Assembly (NCBI RefSeq): GCF_036388275.1
Contig: NZ_DASVSF010000076.1
Coordinates: 62,001-126,000 of the forward strand
Source of the DNA: Longimicrobium sp.
GTDB taxonomy: Bacteria; Gemmatimonadota; Gemmatimonadetes; Longimicrobiales; Longimicrobiaceae
Direction: 5' to 3'
Length of the DNA: 64,000 nucleotides
A program made the position numbers and the translations under genes. How positions within the stretch are numbered: the stretch's first letter is position 1; each line of letters starts with the position of its first letter. Below are positions 35,427 to 44,159 of this stretch, in pieces. A model generated the notes under the pieces. The model ran no database searches. It was not told the origin of the DNA and worked only from the letters and a program-made list of their open reading frames with translations.

Positions 35427-35948
35427 ATGGCTGCGAAGAGTGTGAAGCTTGGCGTGCTCGCGGCGTACGTCGATGGAGAAACCGAGCGGTGGCGGGAGTG
35501 GTTTCAGACGGCGCCGGCCGAGGTGCTGGATCTTCCGCTCGGAACGGGCGCGGACGGAACGGTGCGCACCCTCATCAAGCACATCTTCGCCGTCGAGCTA
35601 CGCTATGCCCAGCGGCTGGCCGGCGAAGCCGTGAGCGGATACGAGCAGCTGCCCGATCGAACGGTACCGGAGCTGTGGAGCATCCATCGGACGGCCGCCT
35701 CCATCCGCGACCAGTTCCTGCGCGACGCCACGCCTGAAGACCTGGATCGTGTGCTGGTCTCGGACACGCGCAAGCTAGGCCGGATCGAATCGCGGGCACA
35801 CGTCGTGGTGATGCACACATTCATCCACGGAATCCGCCACTGGGCACAGATCGCCGCGGTGCTGCGGCAGCATGGGCATGGCGGGTTGTGGGAGCACGAC
35901 TGGCTCCTGAGCCCGGAGGTCCAGTCGCCGAGTACCGCGTCACCATGA
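35427..35948 (+). CDS. DinB family protein
   Basis: A four-helix-bundle metal-binding protein of 173 residues. The histidine positions of DinB are visible: IKHIFAVELRYAQRLAG and VVMHTFIHGIRHWAQIA. DinB-type proteins include thiol-dependent S-transferases, but the substrate of this one is unknown. It overlaps or abuts a second DinB gene; the pair may be a tandem duplication since divergence is large. The upstream 220 bases hold a hairpin and an AT-richer patch (gatttggaatcaagattgac) likely to carry a promoter. Confidence 0.8.
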   Translation: MAAKSVKLGVLAAYVDGETERWREWFQTAPAEVLDLPLGTGADGTVRTLIKHIFAVELRYAQRLAGEAVSGYEQLPDRTVPELWSIHRTAASIRDQFLRDATPEDLDRVLVSDTRKLGRIESRAHVVVMHTFIHGIRHWAQIAAVLRQHGHGGLWEHDWLLSPEVQSPSTASP

Positions 35949-35962
35949 TGAGAGGAGAGACG

Positions 35963-36490
35963 ATGGCCGCCGCCGACCTGAGCATGCACACCGCCGTTCT
36001 GGAGCGCACGCCCGGCGTGCTGCGGGCGCTGCTGCTGGACCTTCCCTTCGAATGGGCCGATGGCACCGAAGGCCCGGGATCGTGGAGCCCGGCCATGGTG
36101 GTGGAGCACATGGCCGGCGAGGAGCGCGCGAACTGGATCCCCCGCGCGCGGAGCATCCTGCAGCCCGGAGGACCGAGGGCGCTTCCCGCCATCGATCGCG
36201 TTGCACCCGCAACCCGGGGCGACCCGCGGGCGCTCGCGATGCTCCTGGATGAATTTTCCGTGCTGCGCCGGGAGAGCCTATCCACCGTCGCCTCGTGGAC
36301 GCTGACGCGGGAGGACCTGGAGCGCGAGGGGGAGCACCCCGAGTTCGGCCGGGTGACGCTGGGCCAGCTGCTGGCCACCTGGGTAGCCCACGACCTCAGC
36401 CACCTCGCCCAGATCGCGCGCGTCATGGCCAAACGGCAGCGCGAGGCGGTCGGCCCCTGGCGCGCCTACCTGCCCATCATGGACCGCTGA
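35963..36490 (+). CDS. DinB family protein (second copy)
   Basis: A 175-residue DinB-type protein. The metal-site His residues are in AMVVEHMAGEERANW and LLATWVAHDLSHLAQIARVM. I chose the ATG at 35963 because GAGGAGAGA sits just upstream; the ATG at 35945 overlaps the previous stop and lacks a Shine-Dalgarno. It is only about 15 bases from the first DinB gene. The two share fold but little sequence, so they are probably diverged paralogues. Confidence 0.8.
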   Translation: MAAADLSMHTAVLERTPGVLRALLLDLPFEWADGTEGPGSWSPAMVVEHMAGEERANWIPRARSILQPGGPRALPAIDRVAPATRGDPRALAMLLDEFSVLRRESLSTVASWTLTREDLEREGEHPEFGRVTLGQLLATWVAHDLSHLAQIARVMAKRQREAVGPWRAYLPIMDR

Positions 36491-36512
36491 CCGGGGCCGC
36501 ACCCAGGTGACG

Positions 36513-36533
36513 CACGACGAAAAAATCGTCGTG
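36513..36533. terminator. Short hairpin between convergent genes
   Basis: CACGACGA and TCGTCGTG flank an AAAAA loop, between the DinB gene and the convergent metallo-beta-lactamase-fold gene. An 8-bp stem in this place probably serves both sides. Confidence 0.6.
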
Positions 36534-36542
36534 GCCGCCGGC

Positions 36543-37535
36543 CTACGCGCCGGTGGTCACCTCTTCATAGGCCACGCTGACGGCGTCGCGCGGGCCCACC
36601 TGGCCGAACGGTCCCCACGCCTCGAAACCGGCTAGCGGCGCGCGCATGGCCAGGATCTCGTCGCGCGAGCGTCCCGCCGCGACGTGCTGCTCCACGAACG
36701 CCAGCACGGCGCCCAGGTAGTCCCGGAACTGCAGCAGCTCGGCCGAACTCCCGGTGACGGGCAGCCCCTGCCCCGCGTGGCCGAAGATGTAGATGGTGTC
36801 GGGCGCATGGGCGTTCACCACCTGCTCCAGTACGCGCGCCCAGTTGCGCATGGAAGCGCCGGCCGCGCGGTCCACGACGGGATGGCGCCGATGAAATGCC
36901 AGGTCGCCCATGTGCACCACGTTGGCGCGCTCGAAGGTGATCACCGCGTCGCCACTGGTATGCGCACGCCCGTGATGCCGCGCGACGATGCGCTCGTCGC
37001 CCACCTCGGTGGACCAGCTGTGCGTAAAGGTGGTGTCCGGGTACAGCGGCTCCGGCGGAGCGGGCTGAGGCTGCTGCGGCGGGGAGGGCTGCTGCGCCGG
37101 GGGCTGCGGCGCGGGCTGCGCCTGCTGTGGCGGCTGCGGAGCGCGGCGCATGTGCTGGTCGGCCATGCCGTGCGCCACGGCGCGCCGAGCGACGCCACGA
37201 AACACACCGTTGCCGCCCGTGTGGTCCCCGTGATGGTGCGTGTTGATCAGCACGTCCACACCCCGGTTGCGCGACCGCTCCTGCAGCCCTGCGAGTAGCG
37301 CCCGCGCCTCGGCGGGGAACTGCGTGTCGACCACGGCGACGCCGCGCGCGTTCACGAGCCAGCCCACGGTGCCGCCGCGCATGGTGAACGTGCCCACGTT
37401 GCGGCGCACGGGCGTGAACGCCGCCTGCGCAGTCTGCACCGTCTGGGCGGTGAGCGAGTGGAGCGGCCGCCCGAGCAGGGCGCCCAGCGTCATTGCGGCG
37501 GAGGTAGCGAGAAAGTCGCGGCGCGTGTGAGCCAT
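36543..37535 (-). CDS. Metallo-beta-lactamase-fold exported protein
   Basis: A 330-residue hydrolase with a Tat-type leader (TRRDFLATSAA, residues 4-14). The metal site is NTHHHGDHTGGN (99-107), with further ligands in ARHHGRAHTSGDAVI and the final FGHAGQG. An insertion of about 33 residues (131-163), rich in Pro and Gln, lies right after the metal motif and looks like a flexible linker. The substrate is unknown. The start ATG at 37535 fits a Tat signal. It ends in a hairpin shared with the convergent DinB gene. Confidence 0.82.
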   Translation of the reverse strand: MAHTRRDFLATSAAMTLGALLGRPLHSLTAQTVQTAQAAFTPVRRNVGTFTMRGGTVGWLVNARGVAVVDTQFPAEARALLAGLQERSRNRGVDVLINTHHHGDHTGGNGVFRGVARRAVAHGMADQHMRRAPQPPQQAQPAPQPPAQQPSPPQQPQPAPPEPLYPDTTFTHSWSTEVGDERIVARHHGRAHTSGDAVITFERANVVHMGDLAFHRRHPVVDRAAGASMRNWARVLEQVVNAHAPDTIYIFGHAGQGLPVTGSSAELLQFRDYLGAVLAFVEQHVAAGRSRDEILAMRAPLAGFEAWGPFGQVGPRDAVSVAYEEVTTGA

Positions 37536-37632
37536 CGGCCGATCCAAGGTTTCAGGGGAGATTGGAGGCGCGATCACGTGCGCGCCCGCACTGCGATCAT
37601 GCTGCCAACAAGAATCGCTCCGCAAGATCCGA

Positions 37633-37722
37633 AAAGGAGGTCTCACGCAGGCGCAGAGCCGCCGAGAGAGAACAGCGAGTGCTTCGCCGTCTCTCCTGCG
37701 TCTCTGCGCCTCTGCGTGATGC
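37633..37722. repeat. Inverted repeat of CTCTGCGTC/GACGCAGAG type
   Basis: The sequence tctcacgcaggcgcagag at 37639-37660 is matched by ctctgcgcctctgcgtga at 37700-37720 in the opposite direction. This is a family of dispersed repeats seen in many bacterial genomes; only one copy is in this window. It lies upstream of the metallo-beta-lactamase-fold gene. Confidence 0.7.
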
Positions 37723-37745
37723 AACCCGGAAAACAGGAGAAACGA

Positions 37746-37775
37746 GAAGAGCCCGGCGCAAATGCCGGGCTCTTC
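37746..37775 (-). terminator. Hairpin terminator of the DUF4097 operon
   Basis: A 12-bp stem GAAGAGCCCGGC/GCCGGGCTCTTC with loop GCAAAT lies 23 bases beyond the end of the DUF4097 gene at 37798. It is the end of the five-gene sigma operon. Confidence 0.8.
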
Positions 37776-37797
37776 TTGAGATCGACCGCCTGATCGA

Positions 37798-38829
37798 TCA
37801 GTTTCGATGGATGCGGACGCCGCCGGAGCCGGTGTCGATCTCTACCCGGCCGTTGCCGTCGCCGATGCGCCCCTCGAGGCGCGAGCGCGACGAGCGGCGG
37901 TTGGTGACCGGCACCTGCACGTTGATGCCGCCGCTGCCGGTGTCCACGTACAGCTCGGCGCCGAAGCTGGCGGGAAGCCCCAGCGTCACCGAGCCCGAGC
38001 CCGTGTCGACGCTCACCCGCTGCGCGTCGGACGCCATCGCCAGCTGCACGCTGCCGCTTCCCGTTTCCACCGACACGTCGCGGGCCTGGATGCCCGACAG
38101 GCTCACGGCGCCCGAGCCCACATCGACTGCCACGGTCTCGGCGCGCAGGTTGGTGGCGGTCACCCGGCCGCTGCCGGTTTCCACCTGCACGCGGCTGCCG
38201 CGGACGCCGTCGACGCTCACCGAGCCGGACCCGGCGTCGGCCGTGACGTCGCCCTGGGCGCCGCGCACCTGGATGGAGCCGGAACCGGTGTTCAGCTGCA
38301 GGCCGCCGCGCGTGCCGGAGGTGGCCACCGAGGCCGACGACCCATGCACCTGCACGCGTCCGTCCACGTTGGTGACGGACACGCGGCCCACCCCCTGGTG
38401 CACCGACACGGATCGCCCCGCGGGAACCAGGACCCGCACGTCGGCCCAGGCGCGGGTGCCGCGGCCGGAGCCGGCGACCGTCACCTGGCGCGAGCGGAGG
38501 CCGCCCCCGAACGAGCCGTCGGACGCCACGCGCAGCTGCGTGCGGCTGTTGCGGCCCATCCGCGCATACACGACGCGCTCGCCGGGAAACACCACGCGCA
38601 GCGTGCCCCCGGAATGGTTCACCCGCAGCTGCCAGGCGTCGTCGCCGGCCCGCGTGACCTCCACCACCACCTGGCTCCCCGTGCCGGGCGCCACCGTCAC
38701 CTCGCCCGCCAGGTTGTACACGGTGGCGCTGCCGCCCAGGACGAAGCGCTGGGCCCCGGCGGGGAGCACCGCCCCGGCCACGAGGGCCAGGGCCAGCACC
38801 AGCGGGCGAACACGTGCAATCGCCATCAT
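37798..38829 (-). CDS. DUF4097-type beta-solenoid exported protein
   Basis: A 343-residue exported protein. A Sec signal (LVLALALVAGAVLPAGAQ) precedes repeats of about 20 residues built on TGSGS-type turns: LNTGSGSIQVRG, ADAGSGSVSVDG, VETGSGRVTATN, VDVGSGAVSLSG, VETGSGSVQLAM and VDTGSGSVTLGL. The pattern predicts a right-handed beta-solenoid, with no known ligand. The start is at 38829 (a second ATG follows directly). It is last in the sigma operon, 14 bases after the DUF5916 gene. Confidence 0.82.
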   Translation of the reverse strand: MMAIARVRPLVLALALVAGAVLPAGAQRFVLGGSATVYNLAGEVTVAPGTGSQVVVEVTRAGDDAWQLRVNHSGGTLRVVFPGERVVYARMGRNSRTQLRVASDGSFGGGLRSRQVTVAGSGRGTRAWADVRVLVPAGRSVSVHQGVGRVSVTNVDGRVQVHGSSASVATSGTRGGLQLNTGSGSIQVRGAQGDVTADAGSGSVSVDGVRGSRVQVETGSGRVTATNLRAETVAVDVGSGAVSLSGIQARDVSVETGSGSVQLAMASDAQRVSVDTGSGSVTLGLPASFGAELYVDTGSGGINVQVPVTNRRSSRSRLEGRIGDGNGRVEIDTGSGGVRIHRN

Positions 38830-38843
38830 CCCAAACGCTCCGG

Positions 38844-41426
38844 TCACAGGTTCAGCCAGTAGTTCAGCTTGATCATCAGCACGTTGGTCGCGGGAACGGG
38901 CATGTTCTCGTCCGTGCCGAACAGCCGGCCGAAGTCGCGCGTCAGCCCAAAGCTGCCGTCGTTCACGAAGTTCTCGCGCCCCTGGCTCCACACCACGAAC
39001 AGCGTGCTTCCCGGCCGGTACTCCCAGCGCAGCACCGCGTTGCTGCGGAACGCCTGCACGTTGAACTCGGGGTTGTCATCCGGCGCCGCGCCCGGTTCGA
39101 ACCGCTCGCGGAAGTCCGCCGCCGCGGGGTCGGCCACCTGCAGGAACGCGCCGTAGTCGCCCGCGCTCACGAACGGCTGTGCGTACAGCTGCAGCGTAAG
39201 GTCGGGGCTGAAGGTGTAGTTCAGCCGCGTGGTGACGGCGACGGTGGTCTGGTCCAGCTGCCCGAACACGTAGCGGCCGGACTCCTCCTGGGTGATGTAC
39301 TGCACCTGGTCGTTCGCCCTGGACCACGACGGCGAAAGCGAAACGGTCACCCGGCTGGAGGGGCGCGCGTTGATGGAGGTTTCCACCCAGCGGTGGCTCA
39401 TCCCGGTGTCGTCCTCGTTGTAGAAGCCGGCCGCGGCGCTGTACGAGATGCGGCGGCGGCTATCGGTGCGCAGGCTCGCCGATGCCATCCACGCCCCCTC
39501 GTCCACCAGCGCGGGGCCGCCGCGCAGTCCGCGCACGTTCATCCCGCCGTGGTTGCGGCCCACGCTGCCGTGGCCGCCCCACAGGTTGTTGAGCGTGTAG
39601 CTGCCGTTGATGTTCGCGCCGGTGAACATCCGCTCGTTGCCGGTGGTCCATCCCGAGAACAGGTTCCACCCCAGGTTCCAGTTGCGAAACGCGCCCTGGG
39701 GCGTGTTCTGGTACCAGCGGCCGTACCCGGCGCCCACCACCTGGTCGGCCTCGCGCAGGAAGCCCAGGTCGTTCACCTCCATGCCGGGCGAGCGGTACAG
39801 CCCCAGCAGGCCGCCGCGGTACCGGCCGGCGATCTTGCCGACGTGAAAGCTGGCGCCGTTGCCCGTGAGCGCGGTAAGGTCGCGCTGCACGTCGACGTGG
39901 TCCGCGCCCGGGCGCTGGTAGTAGCGCGCGGATGCTTGCTGCAGGCGCTGGATGGCCAGCGTGTCGCCGTTCACCCGGGTGAGGATCGCCCAGCCGTTCG
40001 TTTCCCAGTCGCCGCCGCCGAAGCGGTGGCGGAAGTCCAGCCCGCCCGAGAAGGCGGAGGAGGGAAGAAAGAGCAGCGCGTCGTCGCTCAGGTCGCGGTA
40101 GGTGCCCGTCACCACGCCCCCGAAGGCGCTGCGCCCCTGGTTGAAGTCGCGCCGCAGCCGCACCATGCCGTAGCCGCTCATGGGCTCGCTGGTGGCGCGC
40201 TGCACCTCGCCCGGCTCGGCCGAGGTGACGAAGCGCGCCTGCTCCTCGGCGGTCAGCGCGCCCAGCACGCCGACAGACAGGTCGTCGCCGAGCTTTCCCG
40301 TCAGCTTGGCCGCGCCCAGAATGGTGGTCTGCTGCGGCGCGTCCACGTATGGCTGGTCGTCGTCCGCCGACAGCCCGCGCTGCGGCTGGCGGCCGATGCG
40401 GCGCGAGTAGAAGAGCGTTTCGCTCTCGTCGTCGCCCAGCCCCAGCCCGAAGCGGAAGATGTCGATGCCCTCCACGAAGAAGGGGCGCTTTTCCGAGAAG
40501 AAGCTTTCGAACGCCGAAAGGTTCACCTCCGAGGGGTCGGCCTCCACCTGCCCGAAATCGGGGTTGATGGTGGCCGTGAGCGTAAGGTTGCTCGAAAGCC
40601 CGTACTTGATGTCGGCGCCCGCCGAGGCGAACGGGGCGTTCTCACGGAAGAACGGGTCGCCCTCGCGGCCGTAGCTGGACGCGCTGGTGACGCTCGCAAC
40701 GGTGTAGGGAAGCACCTCCAGCCGGCGCGGCGGGCGCAGCCCCGAAATGCCCGTCAGCGTGCCGATGCGCGACACGAAGCCCGGCTGGTCGGGAAGCATG
40801 GGCGACCACCACGAGCGCTCTTCCTTGCGGGCCAGGTCGCGCGACACGTTCAGTCCCCAGCTCTGCCCCGCGTCCGACGCGCGGAAGCGAAGCTGCGAGA
40901 GGGGAATGCGGAACTCCGCGCTCCACCCGGCCGAATCCACCGACACCTCCACGTCCCACACCGCGTCCCACCCCAGGTCTTCGCTGCCGTCGTCGAAGTG
41001 GAAGACGTCCTTCTTGACGCCCCGCGGGTTCACGGCGAAGCGGTAGGCCGAGCGACGGTCGTGGTAGCTGTCGAACATCACGTGCAGCCAGTCGCTGTAG
41101 ATGCCGCTCGCGTCGCGCCGGGCCAGCTGCGCCGCGATGCTGTCGGGCGCGGTGTCCCAGGCGCGGATGGCCACGTACACCGCCTGGTCGTCGTAGGCCA
41201 CCCGGGCCTCGGTGCGCTGCGACGAGGGCTGCGACGGGTTGGGGTACTGCTGCACGAAGTCGCTGGCGACGGGCACGCCCGCCCACACGGCGTCGTCCAG
41301 GCGCCCATCGACCGCCGGCGCCTGTCCGGCGGCCAGCCGGTGGGCGCCCACGGTTTTGGCGGGGGTGGTGTCGGCGGCGGCGGGCCCAAGCAGGGCCGCG
41401 CCGGCCAGGAGCAGGGTAATGATCAT
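38844..41426 (-). CDS. DUF5916/CBM9 outer-membrane protein
   Basis: An 860-residue outer-membrane protein. The signal peptide ends near GPAAADTTP. An N-terminal CBM9-like domain (about 25-230) has VDGRLDDAVWAGVPVASDF and WSAEFRIPLSQLRF; the rest is the DUF5916 part with DFGQVEADPSEVNLSAFESFF and a beta-barrel-like C-terminus ending in a terminal aromatic-containing motif (KLNYWLNL). CBM9 suggests binding of a carbohydrate or other polymer, so it may import or bind a surface ligand. It sits between two DUF4097 genes in the sigma operon. The function of DUF5916 is unknown. Confidence 0.88.
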   Translation of the reverse strand: MIITLLLAGAALLGPAAADTTPAKTVGAHRLAAGQAPAVDGRLDDAVWAGVPVASDFVQQYPNPSQPSSQRTEARVAYDDQAVYVAIRAWDTAPDSIAAQLARRDASGIYSDWLHVMFDSYHDRRSAYRFAVNPRGVKKDVFHFDDGSEDLGWDAVWDVEVSVDSAGWSAEFRIPLSQLRFRASDAGQSWGLNVSRDLARKEERSWWSPMLPDQPGFVSRIGTLTGISGLRPPRRLEVLPYTVASVTSASSYGREGDPFFRENAPFASAGADIKYGLSSNLTLTATINPDFGQVEADPSEVNLSAFESFFSEKRPFFVEGIDIFRFGLGLGDDESETLFYSRRIGRQPQRGLSADDDQPYVDAPQQTTILGAAKLTGKLGDDLSVGVLGALTAEEQARFVTSAEPGEVQRATSEPMSGYGMVRLRRDFNQGRSAFGGVVTGTYRDLSDDALLFLPSSAFSGGLDFRHRFGGGDWETNGWAILTRVNGDTLAIQRLQQASARYYQRPGADHVDVQRDLTALTGNGASFHVGKIAGRYRGGLLGLYRSPGMEVNDLGFLREADQVVGAGYGRWYQNTPQGAFRNWNLGWNLFSGWTTGNERMFTGANINGSYTLNNLWGGHGSVGRNHGGMNVRGLRGGPALVDEGAWMASASLRTDSRRRISYSAAAGFYNEDDTGMSHRWVETSINARPSSRVTVSLSPSWSRANDQVQYITQEESGRYVFGQLDQTTVAVTTRLNYTFSPDLTLQLYAQPFVSAGDYGAFLQVADPAAADFRERFEPGAAPDDNPEFNVQAFRSNAVLRWEYRPGSTLFVVWSQGRENFVNDGSFGLTRDFGRLFGTDENMPVPATNVLMIKLNYWLNL

Positions 41427-41478
41427 CCCAGGTCCTTCGGGAGAAAGGGGTTCAGAAGCAGTGGACCGGCGTACGCGC

Positions 41479-42453
41479 CTACCGCCGGGTGAGTTTCACG
41501 TTGCCGCTGAACGTGGTGATGCTGAGTTCCATGCCGCCGCGGCCCAGGCGCAGGTGCCGCTCGTTGCCGTCGCGCCGCCCCGCGCCGAAGTCCGAGCGGA
41601 ATCCGCCGCTGTAGGTGGTGACGTCGACGTCGGCGGCGGTGCCGGCGGGAAGCCGAAGCTCCACGTCGCCGCTGTGGCTTTCCACGCTCAGCCCGCCGCC
41701 CAGCGTCCCCTCCACCACCACGCCCCCCGACACGTTCTCGATGGAGCCCGACAGGCGGCGTCCGGCCAGGTACACCGGACCGCTGACCGACGCCACCTCG
41801 ACCGGTCCGCCGGCGTTGGTGATGCGCACGGGGCCGCTGAGGGCGTTGATCTCCACCCGCTCGGCGGCCGCCGTAACGGTGACCGGCCCCGACATGGCGT
41901 TGACCTCGGCCAGGCCTCGCACCGTGCCGCCGATGGTCACCGGGCCGCCGGTGGAGTTCACCGACACGCTGCGGGCGGTGGCGTTCACCGTCACCGGGCC
42001 GCCGGTGGAGGTCAGCTCCACGTCGCGCGGGCTTCCTTCCACCGTCAGGGGCCCACCGCGGTTCACCGCCTCGACGTCGCCGGTGATGCCGGTGACGTGC
42101 ACGGGGCCGCCGCTGGTCTGCACTTCTACCGACTTGCCCGCGGGAACGTGCACCGTGAGCGTGGCGTTCCCGGGGCGGCCGCTTCCGCTGACCACCTCCA
42201 CCTCCATCGACCCGCGCCCACCGCTGATCTGCACGCGGTCCGTAGAGCGGCTGAGGTGCCCCGTCACCTGCACCTCGTTGCGGCTCCACCCGGTAACGCG
42301 CACCGCCCCGGCCGGAACGGTGATCTCCACCATTCCCGTGGCGCCCGTGGCCTGGCGCTCGTTCACCTGGCGCTGCGCCTCTGCGGGGTGCGCCGCCGCC
42401 AGCGCGGCGGCGGCCGCCGCGCCCATCATCATCCTCATCGTCCCGGTCGTCAT
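41479..42453 (-). CDS. DUF4097-type beta-solenoid exported protein (second)
   Basis: A 324-residue exported protein with leader ending AAHPAEAQR. Its repeats are built on SGGPV/STGGPV turns: VQTSGGPVHVTG, VELTSTGGPVTVNATA, VSVNSTGGPVTIGG, VEINALSGPVRITN and VEVASVSGPVYLAG. Like the gene at 37798 it should form a beta-solenoid, but the two share little sequence outside the turn pattern. It is third in the operon, after the sigma and anti-sigma genes and before the DUF5916 gene. Confidence 0.82.
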   Translation of the reverse strand: MTTGTMRMMMGAAAAAALAAAHPAEAQRQVNERQATGATGMVEITVPAGAVRVTGWSRNEVQVTGHLSRSTDRVQISGGRGSMEVEVVSGSGRPGNATLTVHVPAGKSVEVQTSGGPVHVTGITGDVEAVNRGGPLTVEGSPRDVELTSTGGPVTVNATARSVSVNSTGGPVTIGGTVRGLAEVNAMSGPVTVTAAAERVEINALSGPVRITNAGGPVEVASVSGPVYLAGRRLSGSIENVSGGVVVEGTLGGGLSVESHSGDVELRLPAGTAADVDVTTYSGGFRSDFGAGRRDGNERHLRLGRGGMELSITTFSGNVKLTRR

Positions 42454-42479
42454 CGGTCTATTCTTCCTCCGGACGGCAC

Positions 42480-43175
42480 TCAGAGCGAAACCGCGCGCTG
42501 AAGCACGTCCAGCTTGGCGTCGTAGGATTGCGAGAGCATCGTGGCGAGCTCCCGGCTGTTGGGGTCGGCGGCCAGGGCCGCGCGCGACTCCTGGATGGCC
42601 TTGTCGATCACCTTCAGGTTGGCCTCGAGCGTGGCCACCGTCTGGGGCGCCAGCTTGTTCCTGTGCTGGCCGAGCATCTGCTCCAGGTCGCCGATGGCGC
42701 GCTGGTACTCCTGCTCCGCGGGGTGGAACGCGGCCAGCGCGGTGCGGGCGGCGGGCGCCGCGGCCTGCTGCGCCGCGGGCTGCTGCTGCACGGCGGCCAC
42801 CTGCGCGGGCCCGGCGCGGTCGATCTGCAGCGTGACCACCGAGGTGGTGACCACCAGGGCGATGGCGGCGGCGGCCTGCATCCACCAGGGAATCTGCCGC
42901 ATTGGCCGCGGGCCGATCACGGGGATTTCCGGTGCCAGGGCCACCGTGGCCGAGCGGGGCTCCAGGCGGGCGGCGATGCCCTCCCACAGCTCCACCGGCG
43001 GCTGGATCTCGGCCGGCAGCGCGGCGGCCTCGTCCAGCAGGGTGCGCAGCTCGCGCTCTTCGGCGCGGCAGTCGTCGCACTGCATCAGGTGGCGGCGGAC
43101 GCCGCGCTCGTCGTGGGTCGGCAGCGTGCCCTCGACGTACTCGTCCAGCAGTTCCAGCGTACGTTCGTGTGTCAT
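42480..43175 (-). CDS. Zinc-finger (zf-HC2) anti-sigma factor
   Basis: A 231-residue single-pass membrane protein. The cytoplasmic N-terminus has the HC2-type zinc motif RRHLMQCDDCRAEE. One membrane helix (WWMQAAAAIALVVTTSVVTLQI) and a longer extracytoplasmic helical part (QEYQRAIGDLEQMLGQHRNKL) follow. It overlaps the sigma gene by four bases (ATGA). It would keep the sigma factor off RNA polymerase until an envelope signal; the extracytoplasmic domain is longer than in the module at 13018. Confidence 0.85.
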   Translation of the reverse strand: MTHERTLELLDEYVEGTLPTHDERGVRRHLMQCDDCRAEERELRTLLDEAAALPAEIQPPVELWEGIAARLEPRSATVALAPEIPVIGPRPMRQIPWWMQAAAAIALVVTTSVVTLQIDRAGPAQVAAVQQQPAAQQAAAPAARTALAAFHPAEQEYQRAIGDLEQMLGQHRNKLAPQTVATLEANLKVIDKAIQESRAALAADPNSRELATMLSQSYDAKLDVLQRAVSL

Positions 43176-43738
43176 CGTCCCAGTGCCTCCCTCAGGAGCC
43201 GGCGGGCGCGGTGAAGCTGCGCCTTGCACGTTCCTACGGCGGTTCCCTGCATGGTTGCGATCTCCTCGTGCCGGTAGCCCTCCACGTCGTGGAGGACGAA
43301 CACGGCCCTGGCCCCGGGGGGGAGCTGCCCGATGGCGCGCTCCAGGTCCATCACGGTGCCCGGGTCGGAGTCCCGGGCGGGCCTGTCGAACTTCTCGGGC
43401 TCGTCGGTGCTGTAGATGCGGTGCACCCGCACCCCTTCGCTCCGCCGGTCGCCCAGCACCACGTTCACGGCCAGGCGGTGAAGCCAGGTGCTGAACGCGC
43501 TGCCGCCCTGAAACGTCCCCAGCTTTTCCCAGGCGCGGACGAACACGTCCTGGGTGAGCTCCTGGGCCTTGGTGCTGTCGCCGCTCATGCGCAGGCACAG
43601 GGCGTAGATGCGCCCGGCGTTGTCGCGGTACAGCTGCTCGAAGGCGGTGGCGTCGCCCTCCTGGGCGCGGCGGACCGTAAGGTCCGCTACGGCGGTCCCC
43701 TGAACCGCGGGAGGGTTTTCAGCCAGCATGGTCGCCAT
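43172..43738 (-). CDS. ECF-type RNA polymerase sigma factor
   Basis: A sigma-70 family protein of 188 residues. Region 2 has DATAFEQLYRDNAGRIYALCLRMSGDSTKAQELTQDVFVRAWEKL and FSTWLHRLAVNVV; region 4 has LPPGARAVFVLHDVEGYRHEEIATMQGTAVGTCKAQLHRARRLL. I chose the ATG at 43738; a GTG at 43777 would add 13 residues. It leads the operon with an anti-sigma, two DUF4097 proteins and a DUF5916 outer-membrane protein, and probably controls them. A composite repeat lies upstream. Confidence 0.9.
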   Translation of the reverse strand: MATMLAENPPAVQGTAVADLTVRRAQEGDATAFEQLYRDNAGRIYALCLRMSGDSTKAQELTQDVFVRAWEKLGTFQGGSAFSTWLHRLAVNVVLGDRRSEGVRVHRIYSTDEPEKFDRPARDSDPGTVMDLERAIGQLPPGARAVFVLHDVEGYRHEEIATMQGTAVGTCKAQLHRARRLLREALGR

Positions 43739-43895
43739 CGAGACGAGCGGTGAAGGGGTGTTCCGTTTTCCTGACACCCGTATGATGCGGGGGCCACCCC
43801 AAAGGTTTGAACGAGGAGGAAAGGGATTTCATCAGGCGGGATACCGTGCGGGAACCGCGGATTGCGGGAAGGGATTTCGATCGGGAGAAATTCGA

Positions 43896-44159
43896 GTCGG
43901 GGTTCGACGGGTGCCAGTGCATGCCGCGGCCGCCCCCCTCTCCCGGCCTCTCCCCCATAAACCCCATGGGGGAGAGGAGAATTCGATTGCGCTCCGGCTG
44001 GCCTCGCGCACTCGACTGGCTCCCTTCCCCCGCGCAGTTTGCGGGGGAAGGGTTGGGGATGGGGGGCGCCGGCCGAGCACCGGACCTCCCCACTCACGCC
44101 TCGACTCCGGGGTGTACCGGCGCGGTGCGCCTGGGAGTCAAGGATGACAGGCCGGAGCC
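43896..44159. repeat. Composite palindromic repeat block (copy 2)
   Basis: The stretch from gtcggggttcgacggg (43896) to about 44065 is nearly identical to copy 1 at 32097-32262. It contains the hairpins 43947-43977 and 44022-44052. It ends in gcctgggagtcaaggatgacagg (44128-44150), right before the stop codon of the MATE gene. Confidence 0.85.

Noticed and set aside
38814..41492. An 892-codon plus-strand open frame antisense to the DUF5916 gene
   Set aside because: The minus frame has a signal peptide, CBM9 motifs and an outer-membrane end; the plus frame has no motif and is a GC shadow.
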